Source of the DNA: Thalassobacterium sedimentorum
GTDB lineage: Bacteria; Verrucomicrobiota; Verrucomicrobiia; Opitutales; Coraliomargaritaceae
Assembly: GCF_031127905.1 (NCBI RefSeq)
Contig: NZ_JARXIC010000010.1
Span: forward strand, 1 to 64,000
Direction: 5' to 3'
Length of the DNA: 64,000 bases
Shown: positions 1 to 6,792 of the stretch, in pieces
Numbering within the stretch: position 1 is the stretch's first letter
Layout of the letters: the number at the start of each line of letters is the position of its first letter
Translations under genes and position numbers: made by a program
The notes under the pieces: generated by a model
What the model saw: the letters and a program-made list of their open reading frames with translations, nothing else
Told to the model about the DNA's origin: nothing
Database searches by the model: none

Positions 1-38
1 CCAAGGCACATGGCTGCCTGTCAGGCCAGCAGTCACGT

Positions 39-848
39 ATGCTTATACGCTCCTTCGGCCTTCAGTTGCCGAGCACCTTGCTCATCCTATTGCATCATTC
101 GGGTTTCAATGCGTTGGTTTTTTATTATCGAGATGTGCTGAAGCAAGAGTTGGGTGATTTTAGTGATTATAAAAAGGCGACGGGGTCGAAGCGGATACCG
201 GTGGTGCTTTCGGTGGAAGAGATTCGGCGCACGCTTGCGTGTATGGCGCCGGAGCAGGCGCTAATGGCTCGCTTACAGTTTGGTGCGGGCTTACGTATTT
301 CGGAGCTGGTGCGTCTGCGGGTCAAGGATGTGGACTTCGAAAATCAGCAGTTGATCGTTCGTGGTGGAAAAGGGGATAAGGATCGTGTGACACTGTTGCC
401 GGAGTCGTTGATTCCGCTGCTAAAGGCGCAGCGGGATCGAGCGCGTGCGCTCTACGAGGCGGATCGTCAGCAGCGTGTGGCGGGCGTCTGGCTGCCGGAG
501 GCACTGGCGCGTAAGTTTCGTCGTGCGGGTGAGCGCTGGGAATGGTTTTGGTTTTGGCCTGCTGCGGGACTGTCGGCAGACCCGCGTGCTGCGGGCACGG
601 TTCGTCGGCACCACGTGGTGGCAAAATCCTATGGGTATGCCGTTACAGTGGCGGCTCGGGAGGCGGGCATCGCGAAACGGGTGACTTCGCATGTGCTGCG
701 GCACAGTTTTGCGACCTTATTGATGCGCAACGGTACGGACGTGTGTCAGGTGCAAGAACTGCTCGGGCATGCCAATCTCGAGACGACGCGGATCTACTTG
801 CATGTCGAGGGCTCGAAGCGGCCGAATAGCCCGGCGGATGCTTTGTGA
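39..848 (+). CDS. intI: Integron-type tyrosine recombinase (IntI family), N-terminus missing or altered
   Basis: Tyrosine recombinase that in integrons exchanges gene cassettes between attI and attC sites. The catalytic set is complete: R86 in GAGLRISEL, Lys in the GGKGDKDR hairpin (111/114), H218 and R221 in HVLRHSF, H244 in LLGHAN, and nucleophile Y253 in RIYLH. The insertion at about 151-193 (LPEAL..RKF, then WEWFWFWPA, DPR, RRHH) is the segment that separates integron integrases from XerC/XerD. Residues 23-35 (FNALVFYYRDVL) match the end of the core-binding domain, but the preceding 20 residues do not, and about 80-90 residues usual for IntI are absent. The frame is open to base 3, so the gene may run off the left edge; a +2 reading before about base 105 looks slightly more IntI-like, which would mean a frameshift. 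Family confident; integrity uncertain. Confidence 0.82.
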   Translation: MLIRSFGLQLPSTLLILLHHSGFNALVFYYRDVLKQELGDFSDYKKATGSKRIPVVLSVEEIRRTLACMAPEQALMARLQFGAGLRISELVRLRVKDVDFENQQLIVRGGKGDKDRVTLLPESLIPLLKAQRDRARALYEADRQQRVAGVWLPEALARKFRRAGERWEWFWFWPAAGLSADPRAAGTVRRHHVVAKSYGYAVTVAAREAGIAKRVTSHVLRHSFATLLMRNGTDVCQVQELLGHANLETTRIYLHVEGSKRPNSPADAL

Positions 849-953
849 GCGTGCACATCGTTAGATTTGGATTTCGTATAGAAACTGGAGCATGCTTGAA
901 GCTTAATTCAGAGGTCAGAAAACAGAAGCTTGAACCCAAACGATGCGAACGCG

Positions 954-1424
954 TCATCTGGGCTGAAGCTCTAGAATCCGTTGATTGGCGGAGCCGCGGA
1001 AGCGGAGGCTGGGATCGGCTTGTGACTGGATGAAGGGGCCGTCGATGAGGACGTCGACGTAGTCGAGCACGGCTTTTTGCGCGGGCGTGAGGTCTTCCAG
1101 TAGATAACCGGTCCATAGCCAGATATTTTTTTCGGGGCACTCGGCTTTGACGCGCTGCACCAGCTGCAGTATGTCGGCGCAATTGCCATGAAAGAGCGGG
1201 TCGCCCCCGGTCAGGGAGAGGCCATGGCGCGGGATGCGGCTGTCTTTGAGGTCGGCTAGGATGCGCTGGATCAGCGCCTCGGTGACTGGGTGCCCGGACT
1301 CGGGCGACCAAGTGGACGCGTTGTAGCAGCCGGGGCAACGATGCTCGCAGCCTGAAACAAACAGAGTGCAGCGGTTGCCGGGCCCGTTGATGACGTCGAG
1401 CTCGATGTAGCGATGATAGTTCAT
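954..1424 (-). CDS. nrdG: Anaerobic ribonucleotide reductase activating protein (radical SAM)
   Basis: Uses S-adenosylmethionine and a [4Fe-4S] cluster to install the glycyl radical on NrdD, allowing dNTP synthesis without oxygen. The cluster motif CxxxCxxC is visible as C26-EHR-C30-PG-C33, followed by YNASTW, and GGDPL is the SAM-binding glycine motif. The frame can start at a GTG (1436) that overlaps the last base of the nrdD stop, but the ATG at 1424 gives MNYHRYIELDVINGPG, which aligns with the known start of E. coli NrdG; it gives 156 residues, close to the usual length. It lies directly downstream of nrdD and should be co-transcribed. It converges on the integrase gene with no visible terminator between them. 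Confidence 0.95.
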   Translation of the reverse strand: MNYHRYIELDVINGPGNRCTLFVSGCEHRCPGCYNASTWSPESGHPVTEALIQRILADLKDSRIPRHGLSLTGGDPLFHGNCADILQLVQRVKAECPEKNIWLWTGYLLEDLTPAQKAVLDYVDVLIDGPFIQSQADPSLRFRGSANQRILELQPR

Positions 1425-1435
1425 GCGAGCATGCA

Positions 1436-3613
1436 CTACAGGTGCTTGGTGCGGCGCTTCACCTCCTCCTGCTTACCGGCGTTGAAGGGGCGAGCGTCGG
1501 GATTGCCGAGGTAGCCGCAGACGCGGCGAGTTACGGAAACGCGTGCTGGATCGTTATTGCCGCAACTGGGGCAGGTAAAGCCTTTGGCCGTGCATTTGAA
1601 CTCGCCGGTAAAGCCGCAGTCGTAGCATTCATCGATAGGCGTATTGGTGCCGTAGTAAGGCACGCGATCGTAGCTGTAGTCCCATATCGCTTCGAGCGCT
1701 TCGAGGTTGTGCTGCATGTTGGGGTATTCGCCGTAGCAGATGAAGCCCCCGTTGGCGACGGGCGGATAGGCATACTCGAAGTCGAGCTTGTCGTAGGGGT
1801 TGACCTGTTTCTCTACATCGAGGTGGAAGCTGTTGGTGTAATAGCCCTTGTCGTTGACGCCAGCGATTTGGCCAAACTTCTTGAGGTCCAGGCGGCAGAA
1901 GCGGTCGCAGAGGTTTTCACTCGGAGTGCTGTAGAGGCTAAAGCCGTAGCCAGTCTCCGCCTTCCAGCGGTCGACGGCGGCACGCAGGGCTTTGACGATG
2001 GCCAGCGATTTGCCGCGCAGCGCCTCGCTGTCGAAGACGTGGGTGTCGCTGCCATAGAGCGCGTTGATGCACTCGTGCAGGCCGATATAGCCGAGGCTAA
2101 TGGAGGCGCGGCCATTTTTAAAGAGCTCCGAAACCGGCTGCTCGGGCTTGAGCCGCACGCCGCACGCGCCCTCCATATAGAGGATCGGCGCCACGCGGGC
2201 AGGCACATTCTGCAGGCGGGCGATACGCGTATCGAGCGCTTTGCGGGCGAGCTGCAGGCGTTGCTCTAGGATATCAAAGAAACGTGCCTCATCCCCCTGC
2301 GCTTCCAGCGCGATGCGGGGCAAGTTGAGGCTGACCACCCCGAGATTATTACGGCCTTCGTGGACTTCTTTGCCCTCCGACTCATAGGCCCCCAGAAAAC
2401 TGCGGCAGCCCATCGGGTATTTGAAGGAGCCTGTCACTTTGACCGTCTGATCGTAGTTTAGAATGTCGGGATACATGCGCTTGGACGCGCACTCGAGGGC
2501 CAGTTGCTTGATATCGTAATTCGGATCGCCGGGCTTGCGGTTGAGCCCCGCTTTGACGCCAAAGACCAACTTGGGAAAGACAGGTGTCTTGCCCTGTTTG
2601 CCCAGCCCTCGGATACGATTACGCAGGATAGACTGCTGGATCAGGCGCGCCTCCCAGCTCTCACCAAGGCCGAAGCCGAGGGTGACGAATGGCGTCTGCC
2701 CATTGGAAGTGTGCAAGGTGTTGACCTCGTACTCCAGCGATTGAAAGGCATCGTAGCACTCCTTCTCCGTGAGCGCTTGAGCGTAGGCCTCGGGGTCGGC
2801 GACCTGCCATTGCTTGGCGGTTTCGAGGTGTTTGCCATAGCTGATCGTGACATAGGGCGCCAGCACCTCGTCGATGCGGTTGATGGTGGTGCCGCCATAG
2901 ATGTGGCTGGCGACTTGGGCAATGATCTGCGCCGTGACCGCGGTGGCGGTCGCGATCGAGCGCGGCGGCTCGATCTCCGCGTTGCCCATTTTGAAACCAC
3001 GTGTGAGCATCTCTTCCATGTCGACCAGCATGCAGTTAAACATCGGGAAGAAGGGCGCGTAATCCAGATCGTGATAGTGGAGATCGCCTGATTCGTGGGC
3101 AGCAACGACATCCTTGGGCAGCAGGTATTGCTTGGCGTAGTGCTTGGCCACAATGCCGGCCAACAAATCGCGCTGGGTCGGAATCACCCGCGCATCTTTA
3201 TTCGCGTTTTCGTTGAGCAGTTCCGCATTGCTCTGCTCGACCAGGCCGTGAATCTCCTGGTTCAGCTTGCTGACACGCTCGCGAGCCACGTCGCGGTCGT
3301 GGCGATACTCGATGTAAGCGCGCGCAATTTCCTTGTGCGGCCCCGCCATCAGCTCGTGCTCCACCAAACTCTGGATTTCCGTCACACAAGTCTCTTTTTG
3401 CCCCAGGAATTTAGCCGTCACCAAGGCAGTCACTTGGCCCGCATAGGCGAAGTCGTCGATACCCGCCGCATGGCCCGCCTTGTAAATGGCCTGAGCGATG
3501 CGTTCGAGTGAAAATGGGATAAAACTGCCATCCCGTTTACGCACAAGGGGATAAGGAAGTGATTGCGGAGTTTCAAATAAAGTTGCCTGAATTGCACTAG
3601 ATGTCGTAGCCAT
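1436..3613 (-). CDS. nrdD: Anaerobic (class III) ribonucleoside-triphosphate reductase
   Basis: Glycyl radical enzyme of 725 residues reducing ribonucleoside triphosphates to deoxy forms under anoxia, in the cytoplasm. An N-terminal ATP-cone (about 22-115, starting LVRKRDGSFIPF) provides allosteric control. The finger-loop region is followed by a C-terminal zinc site with two cysteine pairs (ECYDCG and CPSCG, about 655-690). The glycyl radical site is G700 in RRVCGYLGNP. Forms an operon with nrdG. The ATG at 3613 is favoured because it puts the ATP-cone at the usual distance from the N-terminus. Upstream sequence has an NrdR-type box, so repression by NrdR is likely. Together with nrdG it implies anaerobic or microaerobic growth capacity. 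Confidence 0.97.
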   Translation of the reverse strand: MATTSSAIQATLFETPQSLPYPLVRKRDGSFIPFSLERIAQAIYKAGHAAGIDDFAYAGQVTALVTAKFLGQKETCVTEIQSLVEHELMAGPHKEIARAYIEYRHDRDVARERVSKLNQEIHGLVEQSNAELLNENANKDARVIPTQRDLLAGIVAKHYAKQYLLPKDVVAAHESGDLHYHDLDYAPFFPMFNCMLVDMEEMLTRGFKMGNAEIEPPRSIATATAVTAQIIAQVASHIYGGTTINRIDEVLAPYVTISYGKHLETAKQWQVADPEAYAQALTEKECYDAFQSLEYEVNTLHTSNGQTPFVTLGFGLGESWEARLIQQSILRNRIRGLGKQGKTPVFPKLVFGVKAGLNRKPGDPNYDIKQLALECASKRMYPDILNYDQTVKVTGSFKYPMGCRSFLGAYESEGKEVHEGRNNLGVVSLNLPRIALEAQGDEARFFDILEQRLQLARKALDTRIARLQNVPARVAPILYMEGACGVRLKPEQPVSELFKNGRASISLGYIGLHECINALYGSDTHVFDSEALRGKSLAIVKALRAAVDRWKAETGYGFSLYSTPSENLCDRFCRLDLKKFGQIAGVNDKGYYTNSFHLDVEKQVNPYDKLDFEYAYPPVANGGFICYGEYPNMQHNLEALEAIWDYSYDRVPYYGTNTPIDECYDCGFTGEFKCTAKGFTCPSCGNNDPARVSVTRRVCGYLGNPDARPFNAGKQEEVKRRTKHL

Positions 3614-3625
3614 GCCACAAGAGAT

Positions 3626-3686
3626 GCCCTATATCTAGTGTTCGTTAAAGTTCAATATGTAAAATGACCGACACTATAAGTTGCCG
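3626..3686 (-). promoter_or_regulatory. NrdR-like boxes upstream of nrdDG
   Basis: Bases 3626-3641 match 13 of 16 positions of the NrdR consensus ACACTATATATAGTGT when read on the plus strand. A second partial copy begins at 3671 (ACACTATAAG), 45 bp away, about four helical turns. NrdR is the conserved repressor of ribonucleotide reductase operons and normally binds paired boxes; the usual spacing is nearer 31 bp, so the second copy is less certain. The first box ends 12 nt before the nrdD start codon, so bound repressor would sit over the transcript start or leader region. Confidence 0.55.
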
Positions 3687-3725
3687 AAACAGCCTCTTAA
3701 AGCAGTCATGATGCTAGGCAAACAA

Positions 3726-3772
3726 TGGACAAATGTTCACTATTTAATTGTCTCCCGACTACCGGCGATAAT
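3726..3772 (+). promoter_or_regulatory. Promoter with LexA-like palindrome upstream of the Y-family polymerase
   Basis: An imperfect palindrome TGGAC-AAAT-GTTCA lies at 3726-3739, matching 11 of 14 positions of the Gram-positive-type LexA box CGAACRNRYGTTYG. A plausible -10 (GATAAT) is at 3767-3772, with the palindrome just upstream of the expected -35. The start codon follows the -10 by only 11 nt, so the leader would be very short. Position next to a translesion polymerase is what an SOS operator would show, but the LexA motif of this organism is unknown to me from sequence alone. Confidence 0.4.
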
Positions 3773-3783
3773 ATGCTGCAGCA

Positions 3784-5022
3784 ATGGGACTCCGCTATTT
3801 ATTCATCGATTTCGACAGTTTTTTTGCTTCGGTGGAGCAACAGTTGCAGCCAGAGCTCCGCGGCAAGCCCGTGGGTGTGGTGCCTTCGCTCAACGTGGCG
3901 ACGACCTGCTGCATCGCGGCCAGCTACGAGGCCAAGGCCTTCGGCGTAAAAACCGGCACGGGGGTGCGCGAGGCGCGTGCGCGGTGTCCGGACATCGTGT
4001 TTGTAGAGGCAGGACACTCCAACTACGTTGAGATGCACAAACAGATAAAGGAGCTGATCCACCAAATCATCTATGTCGACGCGGTGCTCTCGATCGACGA
4101 AATGTATGGCCGTCTACCGCCACATTGGCAGCCGTTGGCAGTGGCGCGGGGCAAAGCCATGGAGATCAAGACCGCGCTCGCCGCAGAAATCGGCCCACAC
4201 ATCCGCGCCTCGATCGGACTGGCCCCGAACCGCTTTCTAGCCAAGCTGGCCAGCAAGCTGGAAAAGCCCGATGGGCTGACCACCTTGGACTTCGACGAGC
4301 TCCCCGAGAAACTGTATCGCTTCGACTTGAGCGACATCACCGGCATCGGGCGTCGCATCGAGCGGCGGCTGCACACCGCCCGCATTATGGACATGCAGGC
4401 CCTGTGCGCGGCCAGTCGGCGTAAGCTGCACCGCATCTGGGGCGGGATCGAAGGCGACCGCATGTGGTATGCGCTGCGCGGTGTGGAAGTGCCCACGGTG
4501 GAGACACAGCGCAGCAGCATCGGGCATTCGCACGTGTTACCGCCGAAACTGCGCAGCTTTCACGGGGCCCATGCCACGCTGCACCGCATGCTGCAAAAGG
4601 CCTGCCTGCGATTGCGGGCGATGGACTACTTTACCGGGCAGCTAGAGCTCGGCGTGAAGTTCGGCTTTGACCTGCGCTGGGGCGCGGAAACGCACTGCTT
4701 CCCCACGCAGGACAGTGTGGTGCTGGGCAAATTGCTGAACGAACTCTGGGCGCAACATCCCGCCGACGCGCCCGAGCCGACCAAAGTCAGCGTGACACTT
4801 ACGCGACTGGAGCCGCTGGGCGCGCACACGCCCTCGCTCTTCGCCGAAGACAACCATCCGCGCCGCATGCAGCTACAACACGCCATGGACAAAGTAAACA
4901 AACACTTCGGCGGCCGCACCCTCTACTACGCCGACGCCATGGAGGCGCAAAAGTCCAGCGAAGCCGCCCCGATGCGTATCTCGTTTAACCACATCCCCGA
5001 CCTGGAACTGGAACGCGGGTGA
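3784..5022 (+). CDS. Y-family (DinB/UmuC-like) DNA polymerase
   Basis: Error-prone translesion DNA polymerase of 412 residues, cytoplasmic. Metal-binding acidic residues are visible as D9 in FIDFDSFFASVEQ and D105-E106 in SIDEMYG; the usual residue pattern after SIDE (a Tyr/Phe-Leu-Asp stretch) is altered here to MYGRL. The steric-gate region and nucleotide-binding segment ASYEAKAFGVKTG follow at about 46-58. The helix-hairpin-helix of the thumb is ITGIGRRIERRL (about 184-195), and a little-finger domain occupies roughly 245-360. The C-terminus does not show an obvious beta-clamp motif that I would rely on. It is divergent from nrdD with a LexA-like palindrome upstream, suggesting SOS induction. 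Assignment to DinB (Pol IV) rather than another UmuC-like subgroup is not made. Confidence 0.88.
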   Translation: MGLRYLFIDFDSFFASVEQQLQPELRGKPVGVVPSLNVATTCCIAASYEAKAFGVKTGTGVREARARCPDIVFVEAGHSNYVEMHKQIKELIHQIIYVDAVLSIDEMYGRLPPHWQPLAVARGKAMEIKTALAAEIGPHIRASIGLAPNRFLAKLASKLEKPDGLTTLDFDELPEKLYRFDLSDITGIGRRIERRLHTARIMDMQALCAASRRKLHRIWGGIEGDRMWYALRGVEVPTVETQRSSIGHSHVLPPKLRSFHGAHATLHRMLQKACLRLRAMDYFTGQLELGVKFGFDLRWGAETHCFPTQDSVVLGKLLNELWAQHPADAPEPTKVSVTLTRLEPLGAHTPSLFAEDNHPRRMQLQHAMDKVNKHFGGRTLYYADAMEAQKSSEAAPMRISFNHIPDLELERG

Positions 5023-5349
5023 TGCTCTTTCAGCTAGCGGGCAAATCTAAAAAGCCCACTAAGGCACTCTCGACCCGTGCAAGCACCGCCGAACTAACAT
5101 GCCCGATTCGTTGCCCGAGGCGATCGCGTCGGAGCGCGCTCAGCTTATCGACCATAATTTGGGAAGGTAACTTCAGGCCGTTGCCCTTACCCGGGCTGAG
5201 AGAAATTCGAAATAATGGCGCGTCGATACAATGTGAAGTAATCGGTAGCACCACGACTGAAGCATGGGTGCGATTATATAAGTTAACAAAAAAAAGCGCC
5301 TCTCCGCGAGGAGAAGCGCTTTTCGATTATAATGTATTAAAAACGAGGC
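5023..5349. other. Intergenic stretch, convergent genes; only a terminator seen
   Basis: This 327-base gap lies between two convergent genes. Apart from the hairpin at 5292-5323 I see no convincing gene, RNA or repeat. The open frame covering most of it on the plus strand has low-complexity codon use, no family resemblance and runs through the terminator. Confidence 0.6.
5292..5323 (-). terminator. Intrinsic terminator of the PiT-like transporter gene
   Basis: A stem AAAAGCGC / GCGCTTTT continues, after one C-A mismatch, into TCTCC / GGAGA and closes with a GCGA tetraloop. Read on the minus strand it is followed by an uninterrupted U tract of about nine. It may also stop plus-strand transcription from the polymerase gene. 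Confidence 0.85.
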
Positions 5350-6534
5350 CTACTCGCTGGGCGCAAGCACTTCAGGCAGTGCGCGATCTGTGGCGGGGGC
5401 ACTGACCTGTTCGACTTGCTCTGCAGTCACCGCCTCCGCATCGATACGCGCTTGCACGACCGGCTTGATAAAAGTCGGCAGGAAGAGTGCCAGCATCACG
5501 GCCACCGCAGAGCCGAGGAAGGCTTTACCCGCATCACGGAAGATCATGTTCGAGACCTTTTTCTTCTTACGCAGCTTCAGGCGTAGCGCGATCCCCACCT
5601 CACGACCGGCCAACAGACCGAGGAAGACCCAGGTGGTGCTCATCGGCATCTGCTCCGGCCAAGGCACATCCATATCCATCGCAGCAAAGAGCTTAGGGAT
5701 GTAGTCGACCTTAAAGAAGAGTAACACCATCCCGTAGAGTAGATCGATAAAAGTCGCCGAGCGCACATCGATGGTATTGGTCTTAGTGGTGACCACGCGC
5801 TGAATCGCGCCGCCTTTTTCACGGAATAGATAGCCCTGCAAGAGCACCATGCCGCCAAGCGCAAAAATCAAGCCTACCAGCGAGAGCTCACGCGGCAAAT
5901 AAACAAAGATATTGGCCAAATCCTGGATCAGCCACATCGACCAAAGAAAGCCAGTCGAGCCCCATTGAAAGATCATCCAAAACGGGTGTAGCTCATTGTG
6001 CGGCCCCTCGCCATCTCGCTCCGCGGCTACCTTGCGCTCCATCAGGTAAATGACCAACCAATACAGAGCCAGCCCCAACGCAAAGGCAATCGCATAGCCC
6101 ACTAAGGACTTCTGCATCATCGAGTTAAACAGGTCGACCGCATCCTTCGGCGTCTTCCCCTGCTGCGCAGCGACCAGCCCCTTAAAGCCAGTCAGAACCA
6201 AGAGCGAAGTGCTCACCGGGATCCCCATCCGCGTCAGAATCACCAAACAAAGCGGCGGAATCACAAAGAGCCAGGTGATCGCTCCCCCAAAGGCCTCCGG
6301 GTGGGCGATATTCTTGCCCGCAGCCGCAAGCCGCCCAAATGCAGGATCCCCACCATTCACTATCCAGCCCCAACTCACAGTCACCACCATGATTCCGGAG
6401 ATCCAGATCCATAGCGTCCACCAAGGGCGCTTGCTATTAGAAGACAAAAATGTCCCCAGAGTTTGGATCGAGTCATTTGCAACGATCGCGTACGCAGCGA
6501 GGGCAAAGCCCAGAATCATGAATATATCAGACAT
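5350..6534 (-). CDS. PiT-like inorganic phosphate (or related anion) transporter, integral membrane
   Basis: Polytopic inner-membrane protein of about 394 residues. The N-terminal segment FALAAYAIVANDSIQTLG carries the AND core that marks the first repeat of PiT-family cation:phosphate symporters. A second inverted-repeat-like segment is less clear: the region GIPVSTSLLVLTGFKG (about 125-140) resembles the PiT pattern PxSTTH. At least nine hydrophobic segments and a long polar C-terminal tail are visible. The longest frame begins at 6672, but the extra 46 residues look untranslated; ATG 6534 (MSDIFMILGF) puts the first membrane helix at the N-terminus. A phosphate role would fit the Pst block further on, but substrate is inferred from a weak motif. 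Confidence 0.6.
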   Translation of the reverse strand: MSDIFMILGFALAAYAIVANDSIQTLGTFLSSNSKRPWWTLWIWISGIMVVTVSWGWIVNGGDPAFGRLAAAGKNIAHPEAFGGAITWLFVIPPLCLVILTRMGIPVSTSLLVLTGFKGLVAAQQGKTPKDAVDLFNSMMQKSLVGYAIAFALGLALYWLVIYLMERKVAAERDGEGPHNELHPFWMIFQWGSTGFLWSMWLIQDLANIFVYLPRELSLVGLIFALGGMVLLQGYLFREKGGAIQRVVTTKTNTIDVRSATFIDLLYGMVLLFFKVDYIPKLFAAMDMDVPWPEQMPMSTTWVFLGLLAGREVGIALRLKLRKKKKVSNMIFRDAGKAFLGSAVAVMLALFLPTFIKPVVQARIDAEAVTAEQVEQVSAPATDRALPEVLAPSE

Positions 6535-6752
6535 AAGAAAATAGTAAGACTCAGTCTGCACAGGATTTCGCCGTAAAATCCAGCCGATTATGGCAACAAT
6601 TCTGCCAAATAAACACGACGGTACAAAATCAAATGGCTTAAGATTCCAGACTCTAATTACACCGACGCGCACGGCTTAAGTCAGGTCCGTTGCCGGCACT
6701 GACATCCTCTAAATTCTCCTGACCTAACTCTATTTTTGAACCAACTAAGTTA

Positions 6753-6792
6753 TTGACAATAGCCAAACCATTCATTTTGAGTCGTCAAAATG
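6753..6792 (+). promoter_or_regulatory. -35-like site and palindrome covering the receptor start codon
   Basis: A perfect inverted repeat CATTTTGA-GTCG-TCAAAATG occupies 6773-6792; its right arm contains the ATG of the TonB receptor gene (6790). A -35-like TTGACA lies at 6753-6758, and the -10 position would fall inside the left arm. The palindrome could be a repressor operator or an mRNA hairpin hiding the start codon. No Fur-like box or B12-type riboswitch element was recognised upstream. Confidence 0.45.

Noticed and set aside
860-866. GTTAGAT after the integrase as an attC core site
   Set aside because: A lone 7-mer occurs by chance; the nearby CATCGTT/AACGATG pair has the wrong order and spacing for an attC.
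845-1033. Short open frame after the integrase
   Set aside because: Overlaps the 3' end of nrdG on the opposite strand and shows no domain.
643-1338. Open frame on the minus strand overlapping the integrase and nrdG
   Set aside because: Covers two certain genes in another frame and is arginine/proline-rich, typical of a shadow.
1442-2269. Long open frame antisense to nrdD on the plus strand
   Set aside because: Its sequence is the mirror of a well-conserved NrdD coding region with GC-rich third positions; no family resemblance and no ribosome site.
5019-5405. 128-codon open frame between polymerase and transporter
   Set aside because: Runs through a strong terminator and into the end of the opposite gene; composition is not protein-like.
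6535-6789. B12 riboswitch or Fur box before the first TonB receptor
   Set aside because: No conserved B12-box or 19-bp Fur-like palindrome was recognised; only the start-codon palindrome stands out.
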